This document shows, piece after piece, positions 41,562-49,234 of a stretch of 52,745 bases of DNA. The translations under genes and the position numbers were made by a program. Source of the stretch: JAAYZQ01 sp034428935 (GTDB lineage Bacteria; Chloroflexota; Anaerolineae; JAAYZQ01). Position 1 is the stretch's first letter; every line of letters begins with the position of its first letter. The stretch spans positions 1 through 52,745 of the forward strand of contig DAOUHB010000009.1 in the NCBI GenBank assembly GCA_034428935.1, read 5' to 3'. A model generated the notes under the pieces. That model saw only the letters and a list, made by a program, of their open reading frames with translations, was not told where the DNA came from and searched no databases.

Positions 41562-42761
41562 ATGAACCTCGTATTTATCGGCCCCTTTGCCTTTAAACCC
41601 AAGGGCACGGTCAGTGCCCGCGCTTTTCTCATCGCCCGCGCCCTGGTACGCCGCGGCCACCGGGTGACGATCCTCATGCCCCCCTACGACAACCTGGCCG
41701 ACTCGGGCCGGGCCTGGGCGGAGGACGGCGTGCGCCTGGAGAACATGGTGCTGCGGCGCAACGACGCCTGGCACCAGCTCACCGTGCCACTGCGCATGGC
41801 CCGCCGGGCGACGCGCCTGGGACCCGACGCCGTGCACGTCTTCAAGCCCATCGGCTACAGCGGCCTGGCGGCCGTCGCCCTGCGCCTCTTTTCCCGGCGC
41901 CCCCTGGTGGTGGACACCGACGACTGGGAGGGCAAGGGCGGCTGGAGCGACGTCAATCCCTACCCCGCCCCCTGGAAAGCGCTCTTTGCCTGGCAGGAGC
42001 GCTGGCTGGCCCGCCGTGCCGGCGCCGTGACCGTCGCCAGCCGCTGCCTGCAAGAGCAGGTGGCCGGCTTCGGGGCCGATCCCGCCCGCGTCTTTTACCT
42101 GCCCAACGGACCCGATGGCCGCTGGCGCGACCTGGCCACCATCGGTGACGAGGACAAGGGCCGCGTCCGCGCCGAGCTGGGCGTGGGCGAGGCGCCCTTT
42201 GCTCTCTACCTGGGCCACATTCCCCAGGGCACCGACCTGGACCTGGCCCTGGAGGCCATGGCCGCCCTGGGCCCGGAGCTGGCCGCGGCGCGCCTGGTCG
42301 TCGCCGGCGTCGGCGATGGGCTGGCCGGCCTCAAGGAGCGCGCCCGGGAACTGGGCGTCCAGGATCGGGTGATCTGGGCGGGATGGATCGAGCACGAGCG
42401 CTCGCACCTGGTGGTGGCGGCAGCCGATGCCATCGTCGCCCCCTTTCGCGACACCCTCATCAACAGAGCCAAGTGCCCGGCCAAGGTCGTGGCAGGCATG
42501 GCCATGGGCAAGGCTGTCGTGGCCGGCGGTGTGGGGCAGAACGCCGAGTACATCCAGGACGGGAGGTCGGGCCTGCTGGCCGCCCCGGGCGACGCCCACG
42601 ATCTGGCCCGGGCCCTGACGGCAGTGCTGTCCGACAGGGAGCTTGCCGGCCGGTTGGGCGCCGCGGCCCGCCGGCGCATCTGGGACGAGTTCGACTGGGA
42701 CACCCGGGCCGGGCAGGTGGAGGCGGCGTACAGGGCTGCCGGGGCGGGCAGGCAACCTTGA
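41562..42761 (+). CDS. Glycosyltransferase family 4
   Basis: A 399-residue GT-B fold enzyme. MNLVFIGPFAFKPKGTVSAR is the glycan-binding N-terminus, VVDTDDWEGKGG an unusual conserved-looking acidic loop, and LYLGHIPQGTDLDLALEA with the GVGDG loop marks the nucleotide-sugar domain. The usual E-x7-E motif is partly altered (INRAKCPAKVVAGMAMGK). ATG at 41562 is chosen by homology-like start; the site before it is weak, and a TTG or GTG upstream is possible. Its TGA overlaps the VanZ-like TTG. Donor and acceptor unknown. Confidence 0.88.
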   Translation: MNLVFIGPFAFKPKGTVSARAFLIARALVRRGHRVTILMPPYDNLADSGRAWAEDGVRLENMVLRRNDAWHQLTVPLRMARRATRLGPDAVHVFKPIGYSGLAAVALRLFSRRPLVVDTDDWEGKGGWSDVNPYPAPWKALFAWQERWLARRAGAVTVASRCLQEQVAGFGADPARVFYLPNGPDGRWRDLATIGDEDKGRVRAELGVGEAPFALYLGHIPQGTDLDLALEAMAALGPELAAARLVVAGVGDGLAGLKERARELGVQDRVIWAGWIEHERSHLVVAAADAIVAPFRDTLINRAKCPAKVVAGMAMGKAVVAGGVGQNAEYIQDGRSGLLAAPGDAHDLARALTAVLSDRELAGRLGAAARRRIWDEFDWDTRAGQVEAAYRAAGAGRQP

Positions 42762-43174
42762 CCCCTCGTCACCGGCCACGCTCCACCCCCGGCCCCGCTG
42801 CCATCGCCCGCTGGGCTGCCGTCCTGGCCTGGATGGGCCTCATCTTTTTTCTTTCCGCCCAGCCCGACCTGCCGCGTCCCGACGTCGGCTGGGCCGATCG
42901 GCTGTTCAGCAGCGCCGCCCATGCCCTGGAGTACGCCGTCCTGGCCGTGCTCCTGGCCTTTGCCCTGGAGGGCAGGCGCCGGTCGCTCCTCGTCGCCTTC
43001 CTGGTGGCGGTGCTGTATGGCATCTCTGACGAGTTTCACCAGTCTTTTGTGCCCGGCCGGACCCCGGATCCGTGGGACGTGGCCTGCGACGCGGCCGGTG
43101 CACTGGCGGCGCTGGCCTTGTGGGCCGCCTGGCGGCGGCACAGGTCCCGCTCGCGGGAGCGCGCATCGCGCTAG
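42758..43174 (+). CDS. VanZ-like membrane protein
   Basis: A 138-residue protein of the VanZ family. Helix 1 WAAVLAWMGLIFFLSAQP, then the family motif AHALEYAVLAVLL and the YGISDEFHQSFVPGRTPDPWDV stretch (described here by its ends YGISDEFHQ and PDPWDV) are diagnostic. Start is a TTG at 42758 overlapping the glycosyltransferase stop (TTGA). Ends 1 bp from the convergent thiamine-binding gene. VanZ confers low teicoplanin resistance in enterococci; most homologues have no known role. Confidence 0.88.
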   Translation: MTPRHRPRSTPGPAAIARWAAVLAWMGLIFFLSAQPDLPRPDVGWADRLFSSAAHALEYAVLAVLLAFALEGRRRSLLVAFLVAVLYGISDEFHQSFVPGRTPDPWDVACDAAGALAALALWAAWRRHRSRSRERASR

Positions 43175-43175
43175 C

Positions 43176-43490
43176 CTAGGGACGCACTCCTGTTTGCCGG
43201 GCGGCGTCTTGGTCATCCTCAGCAGGGCCCTTGTCCCCAGGGGCCGGCACGGGGCAGGCGTTGGACAAGGTGACCACCATCACCACGTGGCCCTGCTCGG
43301 CGGCACGATGGAAGGCCTCTTGCAGAGCAGCAAAGACCGTGGAATCGTCGCCGGCGATCATGCTGCTCATGGCACCCGCTTCTACGTGGAGGCCATGGGC
43401 CTGGAAGGTATCCAGGACCGCCTCGATGGGTTGCGACAGGTTCTCCTGTCGCAAAGGATAGAGGCTGACCTGCGCGCTAATTCCGATCAC
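43176..43490 (-). CDS. Thiamine-binding YkoF-like protein (MTH1187/DUF77 fold)
   Basis: A 104-residue protein. ISAQVSLYPLRQENLSQPIE starts the ferredoxin-like fold of YkoF/Thi-binding proteins, and GLHVEAGAMSSMIAGD is the substrate-loop signature. The last ~25 residues are Asp/Gly-rich and likely disordered. B. subtilis YkoF binds thiamine or hydroxymethylpyrimidine and is encoded with an ECF transporter. ATG at 43490 overlaps the methyltransferase stop by 14 bp. Confidence 0.85.
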   Translation of the reverse strand: MIGISAQVSLYPLRQENLSQPIEAVLDTFQAHGLHVEAGAMSSMIAGDDSTVFAALQEAFHRAAEQGHVVMVVTLSNACPVPAPGDKGPAEDDQDAARQTGVRP

Positions 43491-44136
43491 GTCTGTCCCC
43501 CATAAGTCTCACTCCGATGCCGATGAACCCACCCCACGGCAGTGGCAGGGCCCCCGGCAATACGGGCCACAGGGTGGTCCGCCAGAAGATCCCGATTCGC
43601 CTGCCCGCAGCCGCCCGCCGCAACAGCTCCACCACGTCGGATGGCGCGAAAAAAGAGGCTGCATCCCATATCGGACCGCCCTCTCTTTTCAGTTGCCGGC
43701 CGAGCAGGCTCTGGCGATTCAGGACGCCCAGGATCAATCCCTGGCGCGACACGCGCAGCGCCTCTGCCAGGGCCTGGACGGGATGGGCCACGAACTCCAG
43801 GGTCGTGACCATGGCGACCAGGTCAAAGGACTCGCCGGCAAGGGGTAGGGCCAGGGAATCACCGCGGATGCAGGGACGGCTCCCCAGGCTCAGGGCCTCA
43901 GCCAGCATGGGCAGCGACAGGTCCAGCCCGGCAACCTGCAAGCCCTGCTCCTGGAACCAGCGGGTGAAGTGGCCCGTGCCACAGCCCACCTCCAGCAGGG
44001 TACTCGCCCGAGGGAAGCGTGCCAGCAGCCGCATCAACAGGGCTTTTTCCAGGCGATCGGCCCGGCGGCCGGCGGTTTCGTACCATGCCTCGTAGCCAGA
44101 GGTCATGCCCGGGTCGTCGAATGGGTTGGCGTACAA
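43477..44136 (-). CDS. Class I SAM-dependent methyltransferase
   Basis: A 219-residue methyltransferase (Methyltransf_11 type). Motif I LLEVGCGTGHF is at 47-57, the acidic residue after strand 2 is in VAGLDLSLPML, and GDSLALPLAGESFDLVAMV contains the post-II region. The C-terminus (WRTTLWPVLPGALPLPWGGF) is hydrophobic. It sits between the MFS gene (28 bp upstream) and the thiamine-binding gene (14-bp overlap). Substrate unknown. Confidence 0.9.
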   Translation of the reverse strand: MYANPFDDPGMTSGYEAWYETAGRRADRLEKALLMRLLARFPRASTLLEVGCGTGHFTRWFQEQGLQVAGLDLSLPMLAEALSLGSRPCIRGDSLALPLAGESFDLVAMVTTLEFVAHPVQALAEALRVSRQGLILGVLNRQSLLGRQLKREGGPIWDAASFFAPSDVVELLRRAAAGRRIGIFWRTTLWPVLPGALPLPWGGFIGIGVRLMGDRRDRN

Positions 44137-44164
44137 ACCCTTCAGTTTCTTCCTCCTTGCCCCA

Positions 44165-45433
44165 TCATCCCGGCCCCGCGCTGTCGTTTTTTCGAAGATG
44201 CAACGTCTCTCGCGTTAGGGCCAACAGCGGCAACCGCAGGCAGACGTCGATGGCAATCGCCGCCACAAACACGTGCTGTGGGCCGACGTGCTCCCAGATC
44301 AGCCCGCCCAGGGTGGGGGCGGGAATGCTCAGCAACCCGCGAAAGAGGCCGACGAGGCCGATCCAGTGCCCCATGTGCTCCTGGGGCATGATCTCGGCCG
44401 CCATGGAAGAAGCGAGCCCCATGCCGATGCTGTTGAAGCCAAAGAGGACGCCGTAGGCCAACAGGCATGCCGAAGCACCCACTCCGGACCCCGGCGCCCA
44501 GATCAGAAGAAGGTTGCCGACATAGGCCAGGGGCGCGATGGCAAAGAGCAGCTTCTTGCGTCCGTGGCGGTCTGCCAGGCGGCCCAACGGGATGGAGGCG
44601 AGCATGGGCACGAAGGCATTCGCCATGGCGATGCCGCCGAGCACAAACTCGTCGGCCCCCTTGAAGTCGTGGGCATAGACCGGCATGAAAGGCTGGGCCA
44701 CGGTCCACGGCAGCTCCATGAGCCCCATGATCACCAGCAAGCGTACGACGTCGGGACCCTGCTTGAAGACCTGCGCGAAACCCTCCAGGGTCGGGCGTCC
44801 AGCGGCCGACCCGTTCCGTCCGCGACCGGCCGACAGCCGGATTAGCAGGAGGACAAGGATGGCGACAAAGATGAGCGCCTGAAAGGCGAACAAGGGGCGG
44901 AGGCCCTCTACGCCGATGCCTCCGAAGCGGGAGATGAGCCAGGCCGCCAGCAGGGGTGAAGCCAGGGCTATGGGCGACGCCAGAGTGCGGCACAGGCCGC
45001 GCCCGGTTGCACGCCCCTCGTTGGGCAGCTCGGCGGCACAGGTGACGGTGCAGGCAGTGCAGGTGATGCGCGATCCCAGGTAATAGATAATGATCGCGGC
45101 ATAGAGCCAGGTCCATTCCGGAGCCACGAAATAGAGCACTCCAGACGCCGCCAGGAGTGCCGTGCCCAGGAGAAAGACTTTTTTCAAGCCATAGCAGTCG
45201 ATGAACCAGCCTGCCGGCAGCGACGCCAGGGCGCCCACGGTGTTGCCCACGCTCTGCAGCGATCCCAGTTGCACCGGGCTGGCGCCCAGCAACGTGGCGT
45301 ACAGCGAGCTGTACTGTGTTGTCAGGCCAGTAGCCAGACCATGGAGTGTCCGGCGTGCCAGCATCAGCTTGAAGTCGTGGCTTTGACGTTTGGTAAAATG
45401 AATGCTTCGTTGAACAAGCTTCTGTAGAAGCAT
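44165..45433 (-). CDS. MFS transporter
   Basis: A 422-residue major facilitator with about eleven to twelve helices. The helix 2-3 loop is GWFIDCYGLKKVFLLG and the equivalent in the second half GRLADRHGRKKLLF is canonical. The ATG at 45433 has GGAG nine bases upstream; a TTG at 45448 is the longer alternative. A parallel ORF in another frame over this region has no membrane pattern and is discarded. Class is multidrug-efflux-like; substrate unknown. Confidence 0.88.
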   Translation of the reverse strand: MLLQKLVQRSIHFTKRQSHDFKLMLARRTLHGLATGLTTQYSSLYATLLGASPVQLGSLQSVGNTVGALASLPAGWFIDCYGLKKVFLLGTALLAASGVLYFVAPEWTWLYAAIIIYYLGSRITCTACTVTCAAELPNEGRATGRGLCRTLASPIALASPLLAAWLISRFGGIGVEGLRPLFAFQALIFVAILVLLLIRLSAGRGRNGSAAGRPTLEGFAQVFKQGPDVVRLLVIMGLMELPWTVAQPFMPVYAHDFKGADEFVLGGIAMANAFVPMLASIPLGRLADRHGRKKLLFAIAPLAYVGNLLLIWAPGSGVGASACLLAYGVLFGFNSIGMGLASSMAAEIMPQEHMGHWIGLVGLFRGLLSIPAPTLGGLIWEHVGPQHVFVAAIAIDVCLRLPLLALTRETLHLRKNDSAGPG

Positions 45434-45455
45434 GACACGCCACTCCAAGGCCTCG

Positions 45456-45503
45456 CCCTCGGGGCAGGGGGGACGGCTGCGGCCCGGTTGCCCGCCCCGA
45501 GGG
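45456..45503. terminator. Hairpin between the DUF5320 and MFS genes
   Basis: CCCTCGGGGC (45456-45465) and GCCCCGAGGG (45494-45503) form a perfect 10-bp stem with a 28-nt loop in the 88-bp gap. There is no U-tract. Confidence 0.4.
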
Positions 45504-45521
45504 ATCCGTTCTTACGTCGCC

Positions 45522-45932
45522 CTATTCCTCCTGGCCCAGCTCCCCTATGCGCTGGCCGATAGCGTCCAGCTCTTGCTTCAGCCACTCAGCCTGCTGCCGG
45601 AGGAACTCGATCTCTTGCTCGCGGCTCGGCTCCGGGGCATAGGGCCCGTAGCCCCAGGAGGGCGATGCCCCCCAGGGCTGCGGCGCTCCCCACGCCGGCC
45701 CGTAGCCAAAGCGCATCCAGCCGGGCACGCCCGTGGCATGGTACCAGTTTCGGTGGCGCCAACCACCGCCTCCTCCCCAGGCGCGGCCCCGTCCCCAGCC
45801 CAGGCCAAGGCCAAAGCCACGCCCTGGAAACGGGTTAGACCAACCCGGAGCGTCATAGCCGCCGCAGTAGCCCGCACCGCGGCCGGTCATCGGTCCCATC
45901 CCCATGGGTCCCGTTCGATCTCCTGCTGGCAT
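45522..45932 (-). CDS. DUF5320-family protein (Gly/Trp-rich head, coiled-coil tail)
   Basis: A 136-residue protein. It opens MPAGDRTGPMGMGPMTGRGAG, the DUF5320 N-terminus, continues as a Gly/Trp/Arg-rich segment (30-100) and ends in an amphipathic helix SREQEIEFLRQQAEWLKQEL onward. The ATG at 45932 is eight bases after GGGAGG; the GTG at 45941 overlaps the site and is rejected. Such genes accompany NifX/NifB-type and CGGC genes in anaerobes. The function of the family is unknown. Confidence 0.88.
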   Translation of the reverse strand: MPAGDRTGPMGMGPMTGRGAGYCGGYDAPGWSNPFPGRGFGLGLGWGRGRAWGGGGGWRHRNWYHATGVPGWMRFGYGPAWGAPQPWGASPSWGYGPYAPEPSREQEIEFLRQQAEWLKQELDAIGQRIGELGQEE

Positions 45933-45999
45933 ATTGCTCACCTCCCTTCCAGCTCATACCTCACAGATCTCTTGTCCTGTAGCCCACTGGATAGCTGCA

Positions 46000-46251
46000 C
46001 TACCAGCGGCGGCCTCGCCCTCGCCGGGCGGCCCAGGCTCGACCTGCCCACCTGGCGGGCCACCACGCCAGCGCCGGCAGCCACCTGAAGGGCCGGGACG
46101 CCAGGGGCACGCGACGCAGGGGTGTCCCCTGCAATCCGGCATAGCCGCGAGCCACTCTGCCCGGCTCGGGCTGCTCTATGGCACAGTATCCCTCGCCGCG
46201 TCCGGTCATGGGACCGGCACCCTGCGGTCCGGTACCGTCAAAACGTGGCAC
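46000..46251 (-). CDS. Short DUF5320-family protein
   Basis: An 83-residue protein. The N-terminus PRFDGTGPQGAGPMTGRGEGYC is the conserved DUF5320 opening, followed by a basic Trp/Arg/Pro-rich stretch. It lacks the coiled-coil tail of its neighbour. The GTG at 46251 lies eight bases after AAGGAGG; the GTG at 46260 overlaps the site. Fourth-last gene order in the operon: DUF364, CGGC, this gene, DUF5320. Confidence 0.82.
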   Translation of the reverse strand: MPRFDGTGPQGAGPMTGRGEGYCAIEQPEPGRVARGYAGLQGTPLRRVPLASRPFRWLPALAWWPARWAGRAWAARRGRGRRW

Positions 46252-46272
46252 GTCACTCACCTCCTTCCACTC

Positions 46273-46710
46273 TCAGTCGTATGCCCGCCGCGTCGCTTCG
46301 TCGGTGAGCACCGGCTGAATCAACTCTTGCCACCTGGCCGAGCGCCAGGTTCCCAGGGCACCGTGGGTCAGATAGTAGTTCTGCGGGATGGGATGGGTGC
46401 CCACGACCACCTCCAGGCCATACTTGGCCGGAATGAACTCGCAAAAAGCCTGCAACCGCGGGCAAGGCGGATAGCCGACCACCAGGCCCGTCGCCAGGTG
46501 GATGACCTCGGCGCCGTTCTTTTTCATCTCGGCCGGGGCGTATTCCACGTTGCCGCCCGGGCAGCCGCCACAGGTCGTATAGCCGACCAGCTCCACCTCT
46601 TCGTCCCGGTACCGGGCAAAGGCTCCCTCCCGGTTGCGCAGCGAGCGCAAGCACTTGCCGCCTGCGCAGGTATGATAGCGATTGCAGATTATGATCCCGA
46701 CCTTTACCAT
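46273..46710 (-). CDS. CGGC-domain protein
   Basis: A 145-residue protein of the CGGC family (PF08821), named for its TTCGGCPGGN motif (Cys47, Cys50). Further Cys at 9, 15, 20, 83 and 90 make a likely metal or iron-sulfur site. KVGIIICNRYHTCAGGKC is the typical start. It is cytoplasmic, in the operon with DUF364 and DUF5320 genes. The biochemical role is unknown. Confidence 0.9.
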   Translation of the reverse strand: MVKVGIIICNRYHTCAGGKCLRSLRNREGAFARYRDEEVELVGYTTCGGCPGGNVEYAPAEMKKNGAEVIHLATGLVVGYPPCPRLQAFCEFIPAKYGLEVVVGTHPIPQNYYLTHGALGTWRSARWQELIQPVLTDEATRRAYD

Positions 46711-46744
46711 GTGAGCTCCTCCTCGAATGCTTGTTGTGAATCGG

Positions 46745-47485
46745 CTACCGATCCCGTCGCGCCATGGTCAACAGGCGCTTGCCCGGTATCTGGCGAAAGG
46801 TTGCTCCTTCGCTCACGGCGCGCACGGCCGCCGCCACGTCCACCACCTTCGTACCCGAAACGGCGTCCACGCCCCGTTCCAGCAGCACGGGCGAGAGGGG
46901 GGCGCTGGCTCCGAGGAGGACGACAAAGGCCTCGGGCCGGCACAGGGCGACGAGATCGTCAAACGTGTGGTTGAGGAGCGAGGTGCCCGTCAAGGCCACG
47001 ACGTCCGCCTGGGGCAGGACGTCCACCGCCTGGCCGGCGGCCAGGTCGCCGGGACGCGGACGCAGCTCCAGCACCCAGGACTCCCGCGCAACCTGTCGCA
47101 CGCGGTCTACGAAGGGAAAGTGGCCCACGATGGCCACCCGCTTGCCGGCTCCCCGCTCTACGATGAGATCCTCGGCGTTGAGATCGACACAACTCGATTC
47201 GTCCACGTCGAGGAGCGCGTTCAACGCCGCCATACCGACGCTGGCCTCCAGGATCTGCGGCGAGCGGAGCAACTCGGCCAGCTCCCGCCCACTGCGCTCT
47301 CGCAGGCGCCCCGGCTCCCGGACTGGCGGGCCCTCGTCGTGGTGTTCGCCGTGCAACGTCGACCCCAGCCCGGCGCGGATCGGGTTACTCTCCAGCACCA
47401 CCGCCGTCCAGAAGGCACCTACCACCACCTGGCGAACCGGCGCATCCGTTTTCAGCTCTGCCAAAAGGTCGTCCGTGATCGTCAC
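46745..47485 (-). CDS. DUF4213/DUF364 heavy-metal-chelation-like protein
   Basis: A 246-residue two-domain protein. Residues 1-~90 resemble DUF4213 (VVVGAFWTAVVLESNPIRAGLGSTL), and 100-246 resemble DUF364 (VAIVGHFPFVDRVR, ALTGTSLLNHTFDDLV, LLGASAPLSP). The DUF364 fold is Rossmann-like and often next to metal- and cofactor-handling genes. GTG start at 47485, nine bases after GGAGG. First gene of the operon from the 47614-47586 promoter. Confidence 0.85.
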   Translation of the reverse strand: MTITDDLLAELKTDAPVRQVVVGAFWTAVVLESNPIRAGLGSTLHGEHHDEGPPVREPGRLRERSGRELAELLRSPQILEASVGMAALNALLDVDESSCVDLNAEDLIVERGAGKRVAIVGHFPFVDRVRQVARESWVLELRPRPGDLAAGQAVDVLPQADVVALTGTSLLNHTFDDLVALCRPEAFVVLLGASAPLSPVLLERGVDAVSGTKVVDVAAAVRAVSEGATFRQIPGKRLLTMARRDR

Positions 47486-47585
47486 CCTTTCTCACCTCCA
47501 GTAATCGTCGCGCAAGGCGCGTTGCGAATGCCAGCCCTCCTTGCCAACCTCGAGCATGGAAGTCCCTTGCGGCCTGTTCTCGCGC

Positions 47586-47614
47586 CCAGTATAACACGCT
47601 ATATGGTATCTGTC
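47586..47614 (-). promoter_or_regulatory. Promoter of the DUF364-CGGC-DUF5320 operon
   Basis: Minus-strand TTGACA (47614-47609), 17-bp spacer, TATACT (47591-47586). Confidence 0.8.
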
Positions 47615-47627
47615 AATAGATAACTGA
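47605..47627. promoter_or_regulatory. Inverted repeats in the divergent promoter region, candidate operator
   Basis: TATCT-N6-AGATA (47605-47620) and TGTCA-N9-TGACA (47609-47627) overlap the minus-strand -35. Placed between two divergent promoters, they could let one regulator control both operons. Confidence 0.4.
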
Positions 47628-47644
47628 CATTTTGTCTAAAATAC

Positions 47645-47673
47645 TTGACAAAGGGACGCGGGTGTGCTATGCT
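47645..47673 (+). promoter_or_regulatory. Promoter of the NifX-domain gene
   Basis: TTGACA (47645-47650), 17-bp spacer, TATGCT (47668-47673). The leader to the ATG at 47931 is about 250 nt. In it a TTG at 47733 with GGAGG upstream could open a 57-codon ORF to 47906, but nothing in its product is recognisable, so it is not called. Confidence 0.7.
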
Positions 47674-47930
47674 ATATGCAACTTACACATAGAGGTTGCG
47701 AACCAATGCAGTTTGAGGGCCGGAGGAGTTCTTTGCAGCGCTCCCGGCAGCCTGACAGAGGCCCCCAGAGGCCGTCGCCGGCCTTCCGTGGTGTTCGAAC
47801 ACGCCAGCGGATGGCAACGCTTGGGGCCCTTGAGTTGCTGTCCAGTTTTTCGGACATGCACATGCACTGGAGGAGCCAGGAGACCAACAATGATTGCCAT
47901 GGGTAACAGACCAGGAAGGAGATCGAATTC

Positions 47931-48587
47931 ATGAAGATCGTAGTTTCTGCACAAGGTGAGACGCTCGACGCACCTGCCAGCCCCGTCTTTGGCCGGTGCC
48001 CGGCCTACCTCTTTGTCGACACAGAGAGCATGCAGTACGAGGCAGTGGCCAACCCGGCGATGGACCTGGGTGGGGGAGCCGGCATCCAGGCGGCCCAGTT
48101 CGTCGTGGAGCGCGGCGCCCAGGCGGTGCTGAGCGGCAACCTGGGGCCGAATGCTTTCGGGGTCCTGCAGGCAGCCGGCGTGCCGGGCTACCTGGTTTCG
48201 GAAGGGACCGTGCGTCAGGCGGTGGAAGCCTTCAAGGCCGGCCGGCTGCAGCCCATGGGCGGTGCCAACGTGGACGCTCACGCCGGCATTGGCGGTGCCA
48301 CGGTCCCTGCCCCTGGCACAGGCGCCGGGATGGGCATGGGCCGCGGCCAGGGCATGGGCCGTGGTCGTGGCATGGGTCGTGGCATGGGGATGGGCCGCGG
48401 CCAGGGCATGGGCCAGGGCATGGGAATGGGCCGTGGGATGGGCACAGGAGGCCAGGCTCAACCCGCGCCCGTGCCTCCCTCCGAAGACCAAGAGGAGCTG
48501 GCGCAACTCCGTGAAAGCGTCCAGCGCCTGCAACAGCAACTGGCCGAAACGTTGAACCGCCTCAATCGATTGGAAGGGGAACAATAG
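47931..48587 (+). CDS. NifX/NifB-domain (PF02579) protein with Gly-Met-Arg repeat and coiled coil
   Basis: A 218-residue protein in three parts. Residues 1-~110 are the dinitrogenase iron-molybdenum cofactor-binding domain (MKIVVSAQGETLDAPASPVFG, VVERGAQAVLSGNLGPNAF). Residues 131-173 are an almost pure Gly/Met/Arg/Gln repeat. Residues ~183-218 are a predicted coiled coil (SEDQEELAQLRESVQRLQQ onward). The tail resembles the DUF5320 tail encoded nearby. No nitrogenase gene is present, so this is one of the stand-alone NifX-like proteins. AAGGAG precedes the ATG. Confidence 0.88.
   Translation: MKIVVSAQGETLDAPASPVFGRCPAYLFVDTESMQYEAVANPAMDLGGGAGIQAAQFVVERGAQAVLSGNLGPNAFGVLQAAGVPGYLVSEGTVRQAVEAFKAGRLQPMGGANVDAHAGIGGATVPAPGTGAGMGMGRGQGMGRGRGMGRGMGMGRGQGMGQGMGMGRGMGTGGQAQPAPVPPSEDQEELAQLRESVQRLQQQLAETLNRLNRLEGEQ
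48321..48449 (+). repeat. In-gene tandem repeat encoding Gly-Met/Gly-Arg units
   Basis: About 43 codons built from ATGGGC, CGTGGC and CAGGGC-type units, with the 21-nt-scale block GGCCGCGGCCAGGGC recurring. It lies inside the NifX-domain gene and could vary by slippage. Confidence 0.8.
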
Positions 48588-48598
48588 CGGACCTGTGA

Positions 48599-48650
48599 GG
48601 CCTGGGTCCCGCGCCTTATCCATGATACGGCATCGAGGGAGACCCAGGCC
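48599..48650 (+). terminator. Hairpin after the NifX-domain gene
   Basis: GGCCTGGGTC (48599-48608) and GACCCAGGCC (48641-48650) form a perfect 10-bp stem with a long loop. A second 9-bp stem CGGCCGGTC/GACCGGCCG follows at 48658-48686. No U-tract; possible bidirectional terminator with the convergent receiver gene. Confidence 0.4.
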
Positions 48651-48688
48651 CGCCGTGCGGCCGGTCGGGCCGGCGTTGACCGGCCGCT

Positions 48689-49078
48689 CTACCCGGATCG
48701 GCCCTCGTCCGCCACGCCGGCGGCCAGCCGGCGGATCTCGAGGAGAAGGGGTTCGGCTCCACCCTGTTTTTCGATATACGCCAACGCGCCGGCTTGCAGT
48801 GCCTGTGCCCGGACGTCCTTGCCCTCGCGCAGCGTCAGCACGATCACCGCGGCGCCCGGCATGGCATCGCGCATCTGCCTGATGGCCTGGAACCCATCGA
48901 CTCCCGGCATGTCGATGTCCATGACGACGACGTCGGGAGTGATGGTGCGAGCCATTCCCAGCGCTTCTTCGCTGCTTCTGGCCGCGCCTACGATCTCGAG
49001 ATCCGGTTCCAGGGCAAGGCGCATCCGCAATCCCTGCCGCACAACGGCCTGTTCATCCACCAGCAAAACCTGAATCAT
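48689..49078 (-). CDS. Stand-alone response-regulator receiver
   Basis: A 129-residue single-domain receiver. All key residues are present: acidic pair Asp8-Glu9 (LLVDEQ), Asp54 (VVMDIDMPG), Thr82 (VLTLREG) and Lys104 (ALAYIEK). It has no output domain, like CheY/Spo0F. The ATG at 49078 is used because the domain begins there; GGGGAT upstream is a weak site. It diverges from a NarL regulator/kinase pair and may act as a phosphate sink or adaptor for that kinase (inference). Confidence 0.88.
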   Translation of the reverse strand: MIQVLLVDEQAVVRQGLRMRLALEPDLEIVGAARSSEEALGMARTITPDVVVMDIDMPGVDGFQAIRQMRDAMPGAAVIVLTLREGKDVRAQALQAGALAYIEKQGGAEPLLLEIRRLAAGVADEGRSG

Positions 49079-49118
49079 CACACAAATCCCCGTACCGACG
49101 CCAGGCAGATCGTCGAAT

Positions 49119-49147
49119 TTTGCCAAGCCATGCATACCCATTATAAT
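49119..49147 (+). promoter_or_regulatory. Promoter of the NarL regulator/CHASE kinase operon
   Basis: TTTGCC (49119-49124), 17-bp spacer, TATAAT (49142-49147). The symmetric TATTATAATA-like sequence also offers a -10 on the minus strand, without a good -35. Confidence 0.6.
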
Positions 49148-49234
49148 AGGGCAGATGGTGCCCTGCATCGGGTAAAGGGTCGGTCTTGTGTGGGATATTT
49201 GTCCTAGGACAGTTGCGGCAGGGAGGCCAGGGCG

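Noticed and set aside
44142..45443. 433-codon minus-strand frame overlapping the MFS gene
   Set aside because: The parallel frame 44165-45433 has clear membrane helices and MFS loop motifs; this one is Arg/Pro/Gly-rich and has none.
47733..47906. Possible 57-codon ORF with TTG start and GGAGG site in the NifX-gene leader
   Set aside because: The product has no recognisable motif and unusual composition; the site could be chance. Not strong enough to call.
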